This document shows, one piece after another, positions 50,156 through 58,344 of a DNA stretch of 64,000 nt; positions within the stretch are counted from its first letter, which is position 1; each line of letters starts with the position of its first letter. The notes beneath the pieces were generated by a model. It searched no databases and was not told the DNA's origin. It was given only the letters and a program-made list of their open reading frames with translations. Made by a program: the position numbers and the translations under genes. This DNA comes from Collinsella sp. (GTDB taxonomy: Bacteria > Actinomycetota > Coriobacteriia > Coriobacteriales > Coriobacteriaceae), in contig DXMF01000041.1 in the NCBI GenBank assembly GCA_019414345.1, forward strand, positions 18,515 through 82,514. The letters run 5' to 3'.

Positions 50156-51451
50156 ATGCTCGCCTTTTTACAAACCAACACACCCATCGTGATCTTCAAC
50201 CAGATTGTCGTCACGCTGCTCACGGTCTGCTTCCTGTACCAGGTGGTCTTCTTTGTCATTGGCGCTCTTCGTGGCGAGGTCGCGCCTCCCAAGGCCAAAA
50301 AACTCCATCGTTATGCCTTCTTTATCGCGGCGCATAATGAGGAGGCCGTAATCGCCAACCTCGTTCGCTCCATCAAGGATCAGGATTATCCGTCCGAGCT
50401 TATCGAGGTCTTTGTGGTCGCCGACGCCTGCACCGACAACACGGCGCAGCTCGCGCGCGAGGCGGGCGCTGTCGTTTATGAGCGCAATGACCTTGCCCGC
50501 AAGGGCAAGAGCTGGGTCATGGACTTTGGCTTCGACCGCATCCTTAACGAGTATCCCGATACGTTTGAAGGCTACTTTATCTTCGATGCCGATAACGTCA
50601 TCGCCCGCGATTACGTCTCCAAGATGAACGATGCCTTTGATCAGGGCTTCCATGTGGTCACGAGCTATCGCAACTCCAAGAACTTCGGCAGCTCGTGGAT
50701 CTCGGCGGCTAATGCTACGTGGTATCTGCGAGAGGCGCGCTTTCTCAACAACGCGCGTAATATCTGCAAGACGTCCTGCGCTGTCTCGGGTTCGGGTTAC
50801 CTTATCTCGGCGAGCGTGATCGAGGGCATGCACGGTTGGCAGTTCCATACGCTGACCGAGGATGTTCAGTTCACCACGTTCTGCGCCATTCACGGCATTC
50901 GCATTGGCTATGCACCGGCGGAGTTCTTTGACGAACAGCCCGTGACGTTTAAGGCTTCCTGGAAGCAGCGTATGCGCTGGACCAAGGGCTTCTACCAGGT
51001 GTTCTTTACGTATGGTAAGCACCTGGTCAAATCGACCTTTCGCTACCATCGCTTTGCCGCCTACGACATGTTTATGACGATCGCCCCGGGTATGTTGCTA
51101 TCTCTGATCTCGATGCTCGCCAATGCCACGTTCCTGATTGTGGGCGGTCTTTCGCACGGCTTCCTGGCCACCGAGGTTGAGATGCAGGCGTGTGCCGCTT
51201 CTCTCATTATGACCTTCGCCATGATGTATCAGACGTTCTTTATCCTGGCGCTGCTCACGACCATCTTTGAGTACAAGCACATTCACTGCGCGCAAAAGTG
51301 GCGTCTGGTGACCAACCTGTTTACCTTCCCGATCTTTATGTTCAGCTATATCCCCATTACGGTGGCAGCACTGTTCTTGAAGGTCGACTGGGTGCCGACG
51401 CAGCACGCCGTGAGCGTTACCCTTGACGAGGTCATGCAAGGCGCCAAATAA
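50156..51451 (+). CDS. Membrane glycosyltransferase, family 2
   Basis: The 431-residue protein is a processive-type GT2 enzyme. An N-terminal membrane segment (VTLLTVCFLYQVVFFVIGAL) leads to a cytoplasmic GT-A domain. FFIAAHNEEAVIANLV begins it, FIFDADN holds the DxD motif, TEDVQ is the TED motif, and KQRMRWTKGFY corresponds to the (Q/R)xxRW motif. Three or four membrane segments follow. These motifs are those of cellulose, hyaluronan or poly-N-acetylglucosamine synthases, so it probably makes or extends a surface polysaccharide. The sugar is unknown. It is a single gene; the ATG follows GGGAG, and a repeat acting as terminator follows. Confidence 0.88.
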   Translation: MLAFLQTNTPIVIFNQIVVTLLTVCFLYQVVFFVIGALRGEVAPPKAKKLHRYAFFIAAHNEEAVIANLVRSIKDQDYPSELIEVFVVADACTDNTAQLAREAGAVVYERNDLARKGKSWVMDFGFDRILNEYPDTFEGYFIFDADNVIARDYVSKMNDAFDQGFHVVTSYRNSKNFGSSWISAANATWYLREARFLNNARNICKTSCAVSGSGYLISASVIEGMHGWQFHTLTEDVQFTTFCAIHGIRIGYAPAEFFDEQPVTFKASWKQRMRWTKGFYQVFFTYGKHLVKSTFRYHRFAAYDMFMTIAPGMLLSLISMLANATFLIVGGLSHGFLATEVEMQACAASLIMTFAMMYQTFFILALLTTIFEYKHIHCAQKWRLVTNLFTFPIFMFSYIPITVAALFLKVDWVPTQHAVSVTLDEVMQGAK

Positions 51452-51459
51452 CCACGATC

Positions 51460-51500
51460 AAAACCACCACAAAGGGGACAGGCACCTTTGTGGTGGTTTT
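51460..51500. repeat. 41-bp palindromic intergenic repeat, copy 2
   Basis: Arms AAAACCACCACAAAGG (51460-51475) and its exact complement (51485-51500) flank GGACAGGCA. It is the inverse of the element at 43774-43814 with one base changed in the centre. It begins 8 bases after the glycosyltransferase stop and can act as its terminator. Confidence 0.92.
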
Positions 51501-51532
51501 TGCGTTTGAGCTGCTGCCCAAGGAGGTGTTAG

Positions 51533-51955
51533 ATGGTCTATATTCCGTTTTGGATTTGCATCTTTGCCGGCGCGGCGATTGATGCCCGTGAGCGACGGTT
51601 TCCCAATCAGCTTGCCGGCGCGTGTGCGGTGGCGGCGTTTGCAGGCGTTTGGCTCGACAAGGGCGTTAACACGGCGCTTGACCATGCCGGTCTTGCTGCC
51701 ATCGCCTACCTTGCCCTTATGCTTACTGAGTCGCTTTGGCGTCGTGTTCGCCACGCTCCCGGCATTGGTATGGGGGACGCCAAGGCGCTCTTTGCCCTTT
51801 GTACCTTCGATCCCTTGGGTGGTATCGTCGCGTTTGCGGCTGCGCTCCTGGCCCTTGCCGCCGCCTGTCTCATCGCAAAATCGCGCTCCCTGCCATTGCT
51901 GCCGTTTTTGGTGCCGATATTTGCCATAATCGAGGTTGTGGGTAGTACGCTGTAA
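51533..51955 (+). CDS. Prepilin peptidase, A24 family, short form
   Basis: The 140-residue membrane protein is an A24 aspartic protease of the TadV/TadA-type short form, without the N-methylation domain. The two catalytic Asp motifs are Asp17 in DARERRFPN and Asp82 in GMGDAKAL. Four hydrophobic segments are present. Such enzymes process type IV prepilins or Flp pilins, but no pilin or pilus assembly gene lies nearby. The start has AAGGAGGTG. The dgt gene follows after a 31-base gap. Confidence 0.88.
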   Translation: MVYIPFWICIFAGAAIDARERRFPNQLAGACAVAAFAGVWLDKGVNTALDHAGLAAIAYLALMLTESLWRRVRHAPGIGMGDAKALFALCTFDPLGGIVAFAAALLALAAACLIAKSRSLPLLPFLVPIFAIIEVVGSTL

Positions 51956-51986
51956 CCGTTTGCGCGCCCTTTTTAAGGAGCATGCC

Positions 51987-53234
51987 ATGGCAACCAATCA
52001 ACAGACAGCCGCCATTAAGGCGCGTATGGATCGCATTCCCGCGGCGTTGTCGCCCGAGTTGGTCGGGCGTATCGCCGCCGACCGCGGCTCAGGTGTCGTT
52101 AATCCCTATCGATGTTGTGACGACCAGGTCATTCGACGCTTCGATCGAGCCGCAGATGTGGGCACGCTCATGCGTCCGGCATTTATGCGCGATACCGAAA
52201 AGATTTTGCATCTGCCCGCATACACCCGTTATGCAGGCAAAACGCAGGTCTTTAGTTTTCGCAGCAACGACGACCTGTCGCGTCGCGGCCTGCACGTGCA
52301 GCTTGTTTCGCGCATCGCGCGCGATATCGGACGTGCCCTGGGGCTCAACTGCGATCTGATCGAGGCGATTGGCTTAGGCCACGACTTGGGCCACACGCCC
52401 TTTGGCCATGCCGGTGAGCGATTCCTCAACGATATCTATCACGAGCGCACGGGTCGTTATTTTTTCCATAACGTGCAGTCGGTCCGCGTGCTCGACGCGC
52501 TGTACGGCCGCAACGTGTCGCTCCAGACGCTCGACGGCGTGCTATGCCACAACGGTGAGTACGAACAGCGTGTGTTTGAGCTTTCGGACATGAGCTCCTT
52601 TGACCAGTTCGACCTTACGGTTGAGGATTGCATTGCCACAGGTTACAGCGCAATTGAGCACCTGCGCCCCATGACGCTCGAGGGCTGCGTGGTTCGCATC
52701 TCGGATATCCTTGCCTACGTGGGGCGCGATCGCCAAGACGCCATTTCGGCGGGTCTGCTGTCACCCGACGCCTTTGACGATGACCTGGGCGGGGCATACA
52801 ACAGCTGGATCCTTACGCATGCTTCCATCGATATCGTCGAGCACAGCTATGGTAAGCCACGCATCGAGATGAGCGAGGACCTGTTTGAGGAGATCCGCCG
52901 AGCCAAGCGCGAGAACTACGAGAAGATCTATAGCAAGGGCGGCATTGAAGGCGACTCCGAAGCGGAGCTGCGCGAGGCCTTCGAAAAGCTCTACGACCGT
53001 TGCCTGCAGGATATAAACGAAGGCGACGAGTCTTCGTATATCTTTAAGCACCACATTTCTCGCATTGAGCGGCAGCTTTTCTACTACGATCGCACCTATG
53101 CCTGGCAGGACGACAAGGATCAAGCGGTGGTGGATTACATCGCGAGCATGACGGACGGCTATTTCTGCGAGCTTACGAGCAAGCTGTTCCCGGGATTGGA
53201 GTTTCCGCACCGTACCTATATTAACGAACGGTAG
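51987..53234 (+). CDS. dgt: Deoxyguanosinetriphosphate triphosphohydrolase (dGTPase family)
   Basis: These HD-domain enzymes split dNTPs into nucleoside and triphosphate, controlling nucleotide pools. The 415-residue protein has LPAYTRYAGKTQVF, a substrate-binding region, and the HD motif GLGHDLGHTPFGHAGE (His132-Asp133), then HNGEYEQRVFELSD. Length fits the family. The ATG at 51987 has AAGGAG 7 bases upstream; the frame is open further back but overlaps the previous gene. In many Gram-positive bacteria dgt lies before dnaG; here it precedes rarA, still a replication context. Confidence 0.9.
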   Translation: MATNQQTAAIKARMDRIPAALSPELVGRIAADRGSGVVNPYRCCDDQVIRRFDRAADVGTLMRPAFMRDTEKILHLPAYTRYAGKTQVFSFRSNDDLSRRGLHVQLVSRIARDIGRALGLNCDLIEAIGLGHDLGHTPFGHAGERFLNDIYHERTGRYFFHNVQSVRVLDALYGRNVSLQTLDGVLCHNGEYEQRVFELSDMSSFDQFDLTVEDCIATGYSAIEHLRPMTLEGCVVRISDILAYVGRDRQDAISAGLLSPDAFDDDLGGAYNSWILTHASIDIVEHSYGKPRIEMSEDLFEEIRRAKRENYEKIYSKGGIEGDSEAELREAFEKLYDRCLQDINEGDESSYIFKHHISRIERQLFYYDRTYAWQDDKDQAVVDYIASMTDGYFCELTSKLFPGLEFPHRTYINER

Positions 53235-53288
53235 TTCGTATTTATTCGGTATACTGTTGGTGGAAAACGTTTTTGATTGACGCACGGG

Positions 53289-54644
53289 ATGGCTATGGAC
53301 GACCTTTTTTCTGCTTCGACGCGTGAGCGTTCCTTTCAGAATGCGCCGCTTGCGGTGCGCATGCGGCCCAATTCACTCGACGAGTATGTGGGCCAGCAAA
53401 AGGCCGTCGGTAAGGGCTCGTGGTTACGTGCCGCGATTGAGCACGACGTGCTGTCGAGTGTGATTCTGTACGGGCCGGCCGGTACGGGCAAGACGACGCT
53501 GGCCCACATTATCGCCAACCATACTAAGAGCGAGTTTGTCGAGGTCAGCGCCGTGACGGGCACCGTAAAGGACCTTCGTCGCGTGATTGACGAGGCCAAG
53601 ACGCGCCTGAATACCTACGACCGCCGCACCATTCTTTTCATAGATGAGATTCACCGCTTCTCCAAGTCGCAGCAGGATGCCCTGCTGCATGCAGTTGAGA
53701 ACCGTACCGTCATAATGATTGGCGCCACGACGGAGAATCCGTACTTCGAGGTCAACTCGGCATTGCTCTCGCGCGGTCGCGTGGTGGAACTTGAGCATCT
53801 TAAAGACGAGGATATCGCCACGCTTATTGAGCGTGCGCTCGAGGCGCCGCAGGGTTTGAACGGTAAGTTCTCGGCCGATGAGGATACGGTCAAGACCATC
53901 TGCACGCTGGCAGCGGGTGACGCTCGCTCGGCGCTCACGACGCTCGAGCTTGCGAGCGAGATTGCCGTCACGCGTCCCGATACCGAGGGAACGCCAGCGC
54001 CCGCGGCGGGGGAGCGCTATCCCATCACCGTGGATGACGTAAAGATCGCCAACCCGCGTCGCGGCTTTACGTATGACAAAAACGGTGACATGCACTACGA
54101 CATCATCAGTGCGTTCATCAAGTCCATGCGCGGTAGCGACCCCGATGCCACGATCTATTGGCTCGCGCGCATGATCGATGCTGGGGAGGATCCTAAGTTT
54201 ATCGCTCGCCGCATTATGATTCACGCTTCTGAGGATGTTGGCAACGCCGACCCGCAGGCGCTTTTGGTGGCGCATGCCGCGTTTAAGTCTGCCGAGGTCA
54301 TTGGCTATCCCGAGTGCCGCATTAACCTGGCTCAGGCTGCACTCTATGTGTGCTTGGCGCCAAAATCCAACGCGTGTGAGGCTTCGATCGATGCGGCGCT
54401 GGCCGATATACATTCTAGTGGGCTTCGCGAGGTGCCGAGTTATCTGCGCGATCGCCATCGCCCGGGCAGCGATGAATACGGTGTGTATAAATACCCGCAC
54501 GATTATCCTGAAGGCTGGGTCGATCAGCGCTATTTGCCCGAGGGGCTGGAGCGCGGTGCGTTCTGGCAGCCTGCCGGGCGCGGCTGGGAAGAGTGGCGCG
54601 TAGAGCAAAGCGAACGTGACCGCAGCGGGAATGCACCGAAGTAG
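53289..54644 (+). CDS. rarA: Replication-associated recombination protein RarA (MgsA)
   Basis: RarA is a clamp-loader-like AAA+ ATPase that acts at stalled forks with SSB. The 451-residue protein starts with the family-typical PLAVRMRPNSLDEYVGQ. It then shows Walker A GPAGTGKTTLAH, Walker B LFIDEIHRFSKSQQD, sensor 1 IGATTENPYFEVN and the C-terminal tetramerisation domain with DGAFIKSMRGSDPDA-like text (SAFIKSMRGSDPDATIYWLA). The start is uncertain: ATG 53289 is used, with ATG 53295 and TTG 53277 possible, and no strong ribosome-binding site. A TATACT is present at 53256-53261. Confidence 0.93.
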   Translation: MAMDDLFSASTRERSFQNAPLAVRMRPNSLDEYVGQQKAVGKGSWLRAAIEHDVLSSVILYGPAGTGKTTLAHIIANHTKSEFVEVSAVTGTVKDLRRVIDEAKTRLNTYDRRTILFIDEIHRFSKSQQDALLHAVENRTVIMIGATTENPYFEVNSALLSRGRVVELEHLKDEDIATLIERALEAPQGLNGKFSADEDTVKTICTLAAGDARSALTTLELASEIAVTRPDTEGTPAPAAGERYPITVDDVKIANPRRGFTYDKNGDMHYDIISAFIKSMRGSDPDATIYWLARMIDAGEDPKFIARRIMIHASEDVGNADPQALLVAHAAFKSAEVIGYPECRINLAQAALYVCLAPKSNACEASIDAALADIHSSGLREVPSYLRDRHRPGSDEYGVYKYPHDYPEGWVDQRYLPEGLERGAFWQPAGRGWEEWRVEQSERDRSGNAPK

Positions 54645-54744
54645 CTGCTGATAATTTTGTCCCACGTTGCTGCTCTTGGCATGTTCGGTCCCCTTTGGGG
54701 TACCATGAAAAGCGTCTGTATTTCGATTCTTCCGGGAGGCTTGT

Positions 54745-55332
54745 ATGAGTCCCATTCAAATCGCCCTGCTGCTGCTCGCCGTTGCCGGCGTGTGGGCCGT
54801 CGCTGAGCTCGCGCTTACCCTGCGCAAGACCCGCAATGTTGTTGACTCGCTCGATAAGACCGTGAACGACCTCAACAACACCATCGCCGAGGCTCAGCCT
54901 GTGGTGGCAAAGCTCGATGGCGCTGTCGATGAGCTTACGCCGGCGCTTGCCCAGATGGAGCCGCTGCTTAAGTCGAGCAAGACGGCAGTTGATGCCCTTA
55001 CCTCCAATCTCGTAGAGGTCGAAGCCGTGGTTCGCGACATTTCCGAGGTTACGGGCAGCATGGCCGAGGCCAGCAATGCTGTGTCGAGCGTGACCGACTC
55101 TGCCGCCGGTGCTGTGCAGAAGCTCTTCAATAAGGTGAAGGCTCCTGCAGCTGAAGCCGAGCGCAAGCTTTCCGCTGCCGCCGAAGAAGCCGAGCAGCCT
55201 ACCGAGCGCGTCCTAATTGGCGAGGACGAGGCCGCCGCGGGCGACGATGATGGTCAGAAGTCTGTATCCAAGCCGGCTCAGTATTACACCTATACGCCCG
55301 CCGAGACCTCTGAGGAGTCCTGCGATGAGTAG
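54745..55332 (+). CDS. DUF948-like membrane-anchored coiled-coil protein
   Basis: The 195-residue protein has one N-terminal membrane segment (ALLLLAVAGVWAVAELAL), then a long helical region with repeated hydrophobic heptads (VVDSLDKTVNDLNNTIAEAQ and onward) to about residue 130. An acidic, Glu/Ala-rich C-terminal tail follows. This resembles DUF948 proteins, general-stress-type envelope proteins often found near SigB genes. No catalytic residues are apparent. The ATG follows GGGAGG. It overlaps the next gene by 8 bases and so is the first gene of the SigB unit, which suggests a role in envelope stress. Confidence 0.75.
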   Translation: MSPIQIALLLLAVAGVWAVAELALTLRKTRNVVDSLDKTVNDLNNTIAEAQPVVAKLDGAVDELTPALAQMEPLLKSSKTAVDALTSNLVEVEAVVRDISEVTGSMAEASNAVSSVTDSAAGAVQKLFNKVKAPAAEAERKLSAAAEEAEQPTERVLIGEDEAAAGDDDGQKSVSKPAQYYTYTPAETSEESCDE

Positions 55333-55702
55333 CGAAGCAACCTGCCCTATCACGCTGACCGTTGCCGGGGATCCGCGTCTGGCACGCCTCGTACGTATGA
55401 CGGCCGCCAACGTTGGTGCGCTGTGCTCCATGTCCGTCGATCGCATCGAGGACATTCGTATGGCTGCCGAGGAAGCCTTTATCTTTGGCTGCACGGCCGT
55501 TGATTCCGATGACATTTCGATCAAATTCGACGTCGACGAATCGCATGTGGGCATGACCTTTACCTTTGGCGATCAGGCGACTGTCGATGAGGATGACCAG
55601 GCTGCCGTGTATGCCGAGCTCATTCTGGCGAGCGTGTGCGATTCCTACGAAAAGACTGCGGCGCCCCTGACGCTTTCCCTCGACCTCAAGGCGGATATCT
55701 AA
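55325..55702 (+). CDS. RsbW-like anti-sigma factor (degenerate GHKL ATPase)
   Basis: The 125-residue protein resembles the RsbW/SpoIIAB family, kinases that hold SigB-type factors inactive. The segment MSVDRIEDIRMAAEEAFIFG occupies the place of the N box, but the Asn that chelates Mg (in E-x-x-x-N) is missing. The DxGxG box is not recognisable either. It may bind the sigma factor without kinase activity. Position directly before sigB (1 base between) supports the assignment. No rsbV-like anti-anti-sigma gene is in the window. GAGGAG lies 6 bases before the ATG. Confidence 0.72.
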   Translation: MSSEATCPITLTVAGDPRLARLVRMTAANVGALCSMSVDRIEDIRMAAEEAFIFGCTAVDSDDISIKFDVDESHVGMTFTFGDQATVDEDDQAAVYAELILASVCDSYEKTAAPLTLSLDLKADI

Positions 55703-55703
55703 T

Positions 55704-56495
55704 ATGACCGAACGTTCCCGGAGCGGTAAGACCGCTTGGGACAAGGAGAAAACCCGCGAGCTGTTTCGTCGCTACAAAGAGACCGGTGATCCGGACGCAC
55801 GTGAGCAGCTCGTCATGTCCCATATGAACCTGGTAAGGTTTCTTGCCAACAAATTTAAGAACCGCGGCGAGCCGCTCGACGACCTCATGCAGGTCGGCTA
55901 TCTGGGTTTGCTCAAGGCTATCGACCGCTTTGATCCCGAGCGCGGACTCGAGTTCACGACGTTTGCCACGCCTACCATCCTGGGCGAGATTAAGCGTCAC
56001 TTCCGTGATAAGGGCTGGAGCGTGCGCGTGCCGCGCCGTTTGCAGGAGCTTTCTGCCAAGGTTAACCAAGCTACCGACAAGCTCACTAACGAGCTGCAGC
56101 GCTCGCCTAAGGTTGAAGAAATCGCTGAGTACCTGGGTGTGACCGTCGACGAGGTGCTGGAGGCCATGGAATCGTCTTCGGCCTATACCTCGGTGCCCAT
56201 CGAGGCTCCTGGCGCGTCCGATTCCGATGATGCCCCCTCGATTCTCGACCGCTATGCCGATGGCGACAACGAGCTCGATTTTACCGATGACCGCCTGGTG
56301 ATCGAGGAAGCCATCCGCGATTTCTCGCCGCGTGAGCGTGAGGTTATCGAGCTGCGCTTTGTGAAGGGCATGACCCAGATCGAGATCGCTAAGAAGTTGG
56401 GTATCTCGCAGGTGCAGGTTTCGCGCCTGCTGCGCCGTACCCTTAAGAAGATACAGGACAAGATCGACCCCGACGGAGTGATGGTTCGTTCATGA
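55704..56495 (+). CDS. sigB: Alternative sigma factor of the SigB/SigF/SigG group
   Basis: The 263-residue protein has regions 2, 3 and 4 of a group 3 sigma-70. Region 2 reads HMNLVRFLANKFKNRGEPLD, DLMQVGYLGLLKAIDRFDPE and FTTFATPTILGEIKRHFRDK, the last being characteristic of SigB/F/G. Region 3 contains RVPRRLQELSAKVNQA, and region 4 LSPRE-like FSPREREVIELRFVKGMTQI with an HTH (IEIAKKLGISQVQVSRLLRR). In this organism it probably controls a general or envelope stress response rather than sporulation, because no sporulation genes are seen. It is between the anti-sigma factor and the AI-2E permease, which overlaps it. Confidence 0.9.
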   Translation: MTERSRSGKTAWDKEKTRELFRRYKETGDPDAREQLVMSHMNLVRFLANKFKNRGEPLDDLMQVGYLGLLKAIDRFDPERGLEFTTFATPTILGEIKRHFRDKGWSVRVPRRLQELSAKVNQATDKLTNELQRSPKVEEIAEYLGVTVDEVLEAMESSSAYTSVPIEAPGASDSDDAPSILDRYADGDNELDFTDDRLVIEEAIRDFSPREREVIELRFVKGMTQIEIAKKLGISQVQVSRLLRRTLKKIQDKIDPDGVMVRS

Positions 56496-57904
56496 TTGAG
56501 CACCCCCAACAAACCGACCGCACGCTGCGCGATACTCGTATTCTGACGCTTCGCATTTGGGCTGTCGTCGGCTGCATTGTCATCGCCGCCGTCATCTTTA
56601 ACCTTATGGGTATCTTGGCGCCGGTTATCGAGTTTCTCGCTGTCGGTTCCATCATCGCTTTTGTGATGTCGCCGATCACTAACTGGCTCGAGCATCACGG
56701 CGTCGGTCGTGGCATCGGTTCGCTCATCGCGCTGATCGTGGTTGTGGCAGTGCTCGTCGGCGTCGTCTGCATCCTGTCCCCTATTTTGCTCGGTCAGATT
56801 ATGGAAGTCCTGAGCCGTCTGCCTGAGCAGCTTCGCGTTGCGGGCGGTGATCTCAACGAGATGATTTCGCACGCTAAGACGCTCAACAACACGCCGCTCA
56901 AGGAGTACTTGGACGATAATCTGTCCTCGCTGGTTACTGTGGCGTCCAAGTACGTATCGCAAATCGCCGCTGAGCTCGGTCGCGGCGTGTTCCCGCTGAT
57001 CACCAACACGGCCTCGCAGCTGTTCGTAATCTTCCTGGGTTTGGTGCTTGCCTACTGGCTTGCCTGCGATTATCCCCGTATGCACCACGAGGTCTGTACC
57101 ATCATCGGACAGGAAAAAGAGACCTCGTACCGCTTTATGGTCGCGATTCTTTCGCGCTCGGTCGGCGGTTATATGCGCGGCATGGTCGTGACGTCCATCT
57201 GCGGTGGCATCCTCGCCTTTATCGGCTTTACGCTCATTGGCCATCCCTACGCGGCACTCATGGCCATCTTTACCGGCATCATGCACTTGGTCCCGGTTGT
57301 CGGTCCCTGGGTAAGCGCGGCGATCGCCACGGTGCTCGGCTTTATGTTCAGCCCCATGCTGGCGTTGTGGACGCTCGTTGTGACCATGGTGGCTCAAAAC
57401 GTCACCGATAACGTCATTTCCCCCAAGGTCATGCAGAGTTCGGTGCAGGTGCATCCCATCATGAGCCTGACGGCCCTCGTTATTGGTTCGGCACTTATGG
57501 GTCCCATCGGCATGGTCATCGCCATTCCGCTGTGCGCGGCCCTCAAGGGCATTTTCGTCTACTACTTTGAGAACGAGACCGGTCGCCAGCTCGTGGCATA
57601 CGACGGCGCTGTATTTAAGGGCACGCCATATCGCGATGCCGAGGGCAACCCGGTCGCCGCCTACGATGCGCTTGGAGACGATACGTTCATTTACGAGTCC
57701 GAGCTCATCGGCAACGAGACCGCGCCCGAGGCCCAGGCGATGCCCAAGCCCGAGCTCGAGAATCCCTGGATCAAGCTCTCGGGCCTGCAGCCCGATGCGA
57801 CGAGCTTTTTCAAGAATCCCTTCGCCAAGGACGATGACTCCAACTCGGACGACGATACCAAAACCGGCATCGACGGCTCCATGGACGATTCGGATTCCAA
57901 ATAG
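56492..57904 (+). CDS. AI-2E family transporter
   Basis: The 470-residue membrane protein has about eight hydrophobic segments arranged as in the AI-2E/PerM/YdiK superfamily, with the typical IMHLVPVVGPWVSAAIATVL and NVISPKVM motifs. Substrates of the family include autoinducer-2 and Na+/H+, so naming it a quorum-sensing exporter would be speculative. The last 110 residues form an acidic cytoplasmic tail (DDDSNSDDDTKTG) that is not part of the family. It overlaps sigB by an ATGA and is likely part of the SigB operon. Confidence 0.87.
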   Translation: MIEHPQQTDRTLRDTRILTLRIWAVVGCIVIAAVIFNLMGILAPVIEFLAVGSIIAFVMSPITNWLEHHGVGRGIGSLIALIVVVAVLVGVVCILSPILLGQIMEVLSRLPEQLRVAGGDLNEMISHAKTLNNTPLKEYLDDNLSSLVTVASKYVSQIAAELGRGVFPLITNTASQLFVIFLGLVLAYWLACDYPRMHHEVCTIIGQEKETSYRFMVAILSRSVGGYMRGMVVTSICGGILAFIGFTLIGHPYAALMAIFTGIMHLVPVVGPWVSAAIATVLGFMFSPMLALWTLVVTMVAQNVTDNVISPKVMQSSVQVHPIMSLTALVIGSALMGPIGMVIAIPLCAALKGIFVYYFENETGRQLVAYDGAVFKGTPYRDAEGNPVAAYDALGDDTFIYESELIGNETAPEAQAMPKPELENPWIKLSGLQPDATSFFKNPFAKDDDSNSDDDTKTGIDGSMDDSDSK

Positions 57905-57910
57905 GCACCG

Positions 57911-58150
57911 CTAGCGTTTCTTGAAGTTGTAAATGACAAGAAACGCGAGCAAAGCGATTGATAAGGGGCCGGCTACATAGAAAAAGAGAACGTCAATTGC
58001 GCGTAAAGTGTAATAGGCTTTATCGCCGGACATTACTGCATACAATACGTAGCCAAATGCTGGTTGGTTTGCGTACCAGCAGGAGAAAGCCAAAAGCGCT
58101 AAAAGTGCTACAACCAGAAGTGCATTCAGGACAAATCGTTTGCTTTTCAT
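57911..58150 (-). CDS. Small membrane protein of unknown function
   Basis: The 79-residue protein has two hydrophobic helices (LNALLVVALLALLAFSCWYA and VLFFYVAGPLSIALLAFLVI) with a short YAVMSGDKAYYTLR link and a basic C-terminus FKKR. No family is recognised. It has a good ribosome-binding site (AAGGAGCG). It has lower GC than its neighbours, which hints at recent acquisition or weak constraint. It converges with the AI-2E gene, whose stop is 6 bases away. Confidence 0.7.
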   Translation of the reverse strand: MKSKRFVLNALLVVALLALLAFSCWYANQPAFGYVLYAVMSGDKAYYTLRAIDVLFFYVAGPLSIALLAFLVIYNFKKR

Positions 58151-58242
58151 CGATCGCTCCTTCCGGGTGAATCTTATATGTAATTATACAGTAGCCTTTT
58201 TCAAAGCATCGCATACTCCTAAATAACGTGCACTTTCGCTGT

Positions 58243-58272
58243 AGGGTCGGCTTTATGTCGGCCCTCTTTTTT
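58243..58272 (+). terminator. Terminator before the alaS promoter
   Basis: AGGGTCG (58243-58249) pairs with CGGCCCT (58259-58265) with one wobble, followed by CTTTTTT. It lies upstream of the alaS promoter and so would stop transcription arriving from the left. Confidence 0.65.
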
Positions 58273-58298
58273 GCACTTGCGCGGCGGGATGGTAATAT
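58271..58298 (+). promoter_or_regulatory. Promoter of alaS
   Basis: TTGCAC (58271-58276), 16 bases and TAATAT (58293-58298). The start would be near 58305, giving a leader of about 40 bases with a small GTTTC-GATGT-GAAAC hairpin. Confidence 0.7.
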
Positions 58299-58344
58299 CG
58301 TTACGTTTGAACTGTTTCGATGTGAAACCGAGGAGATTCCCTCT

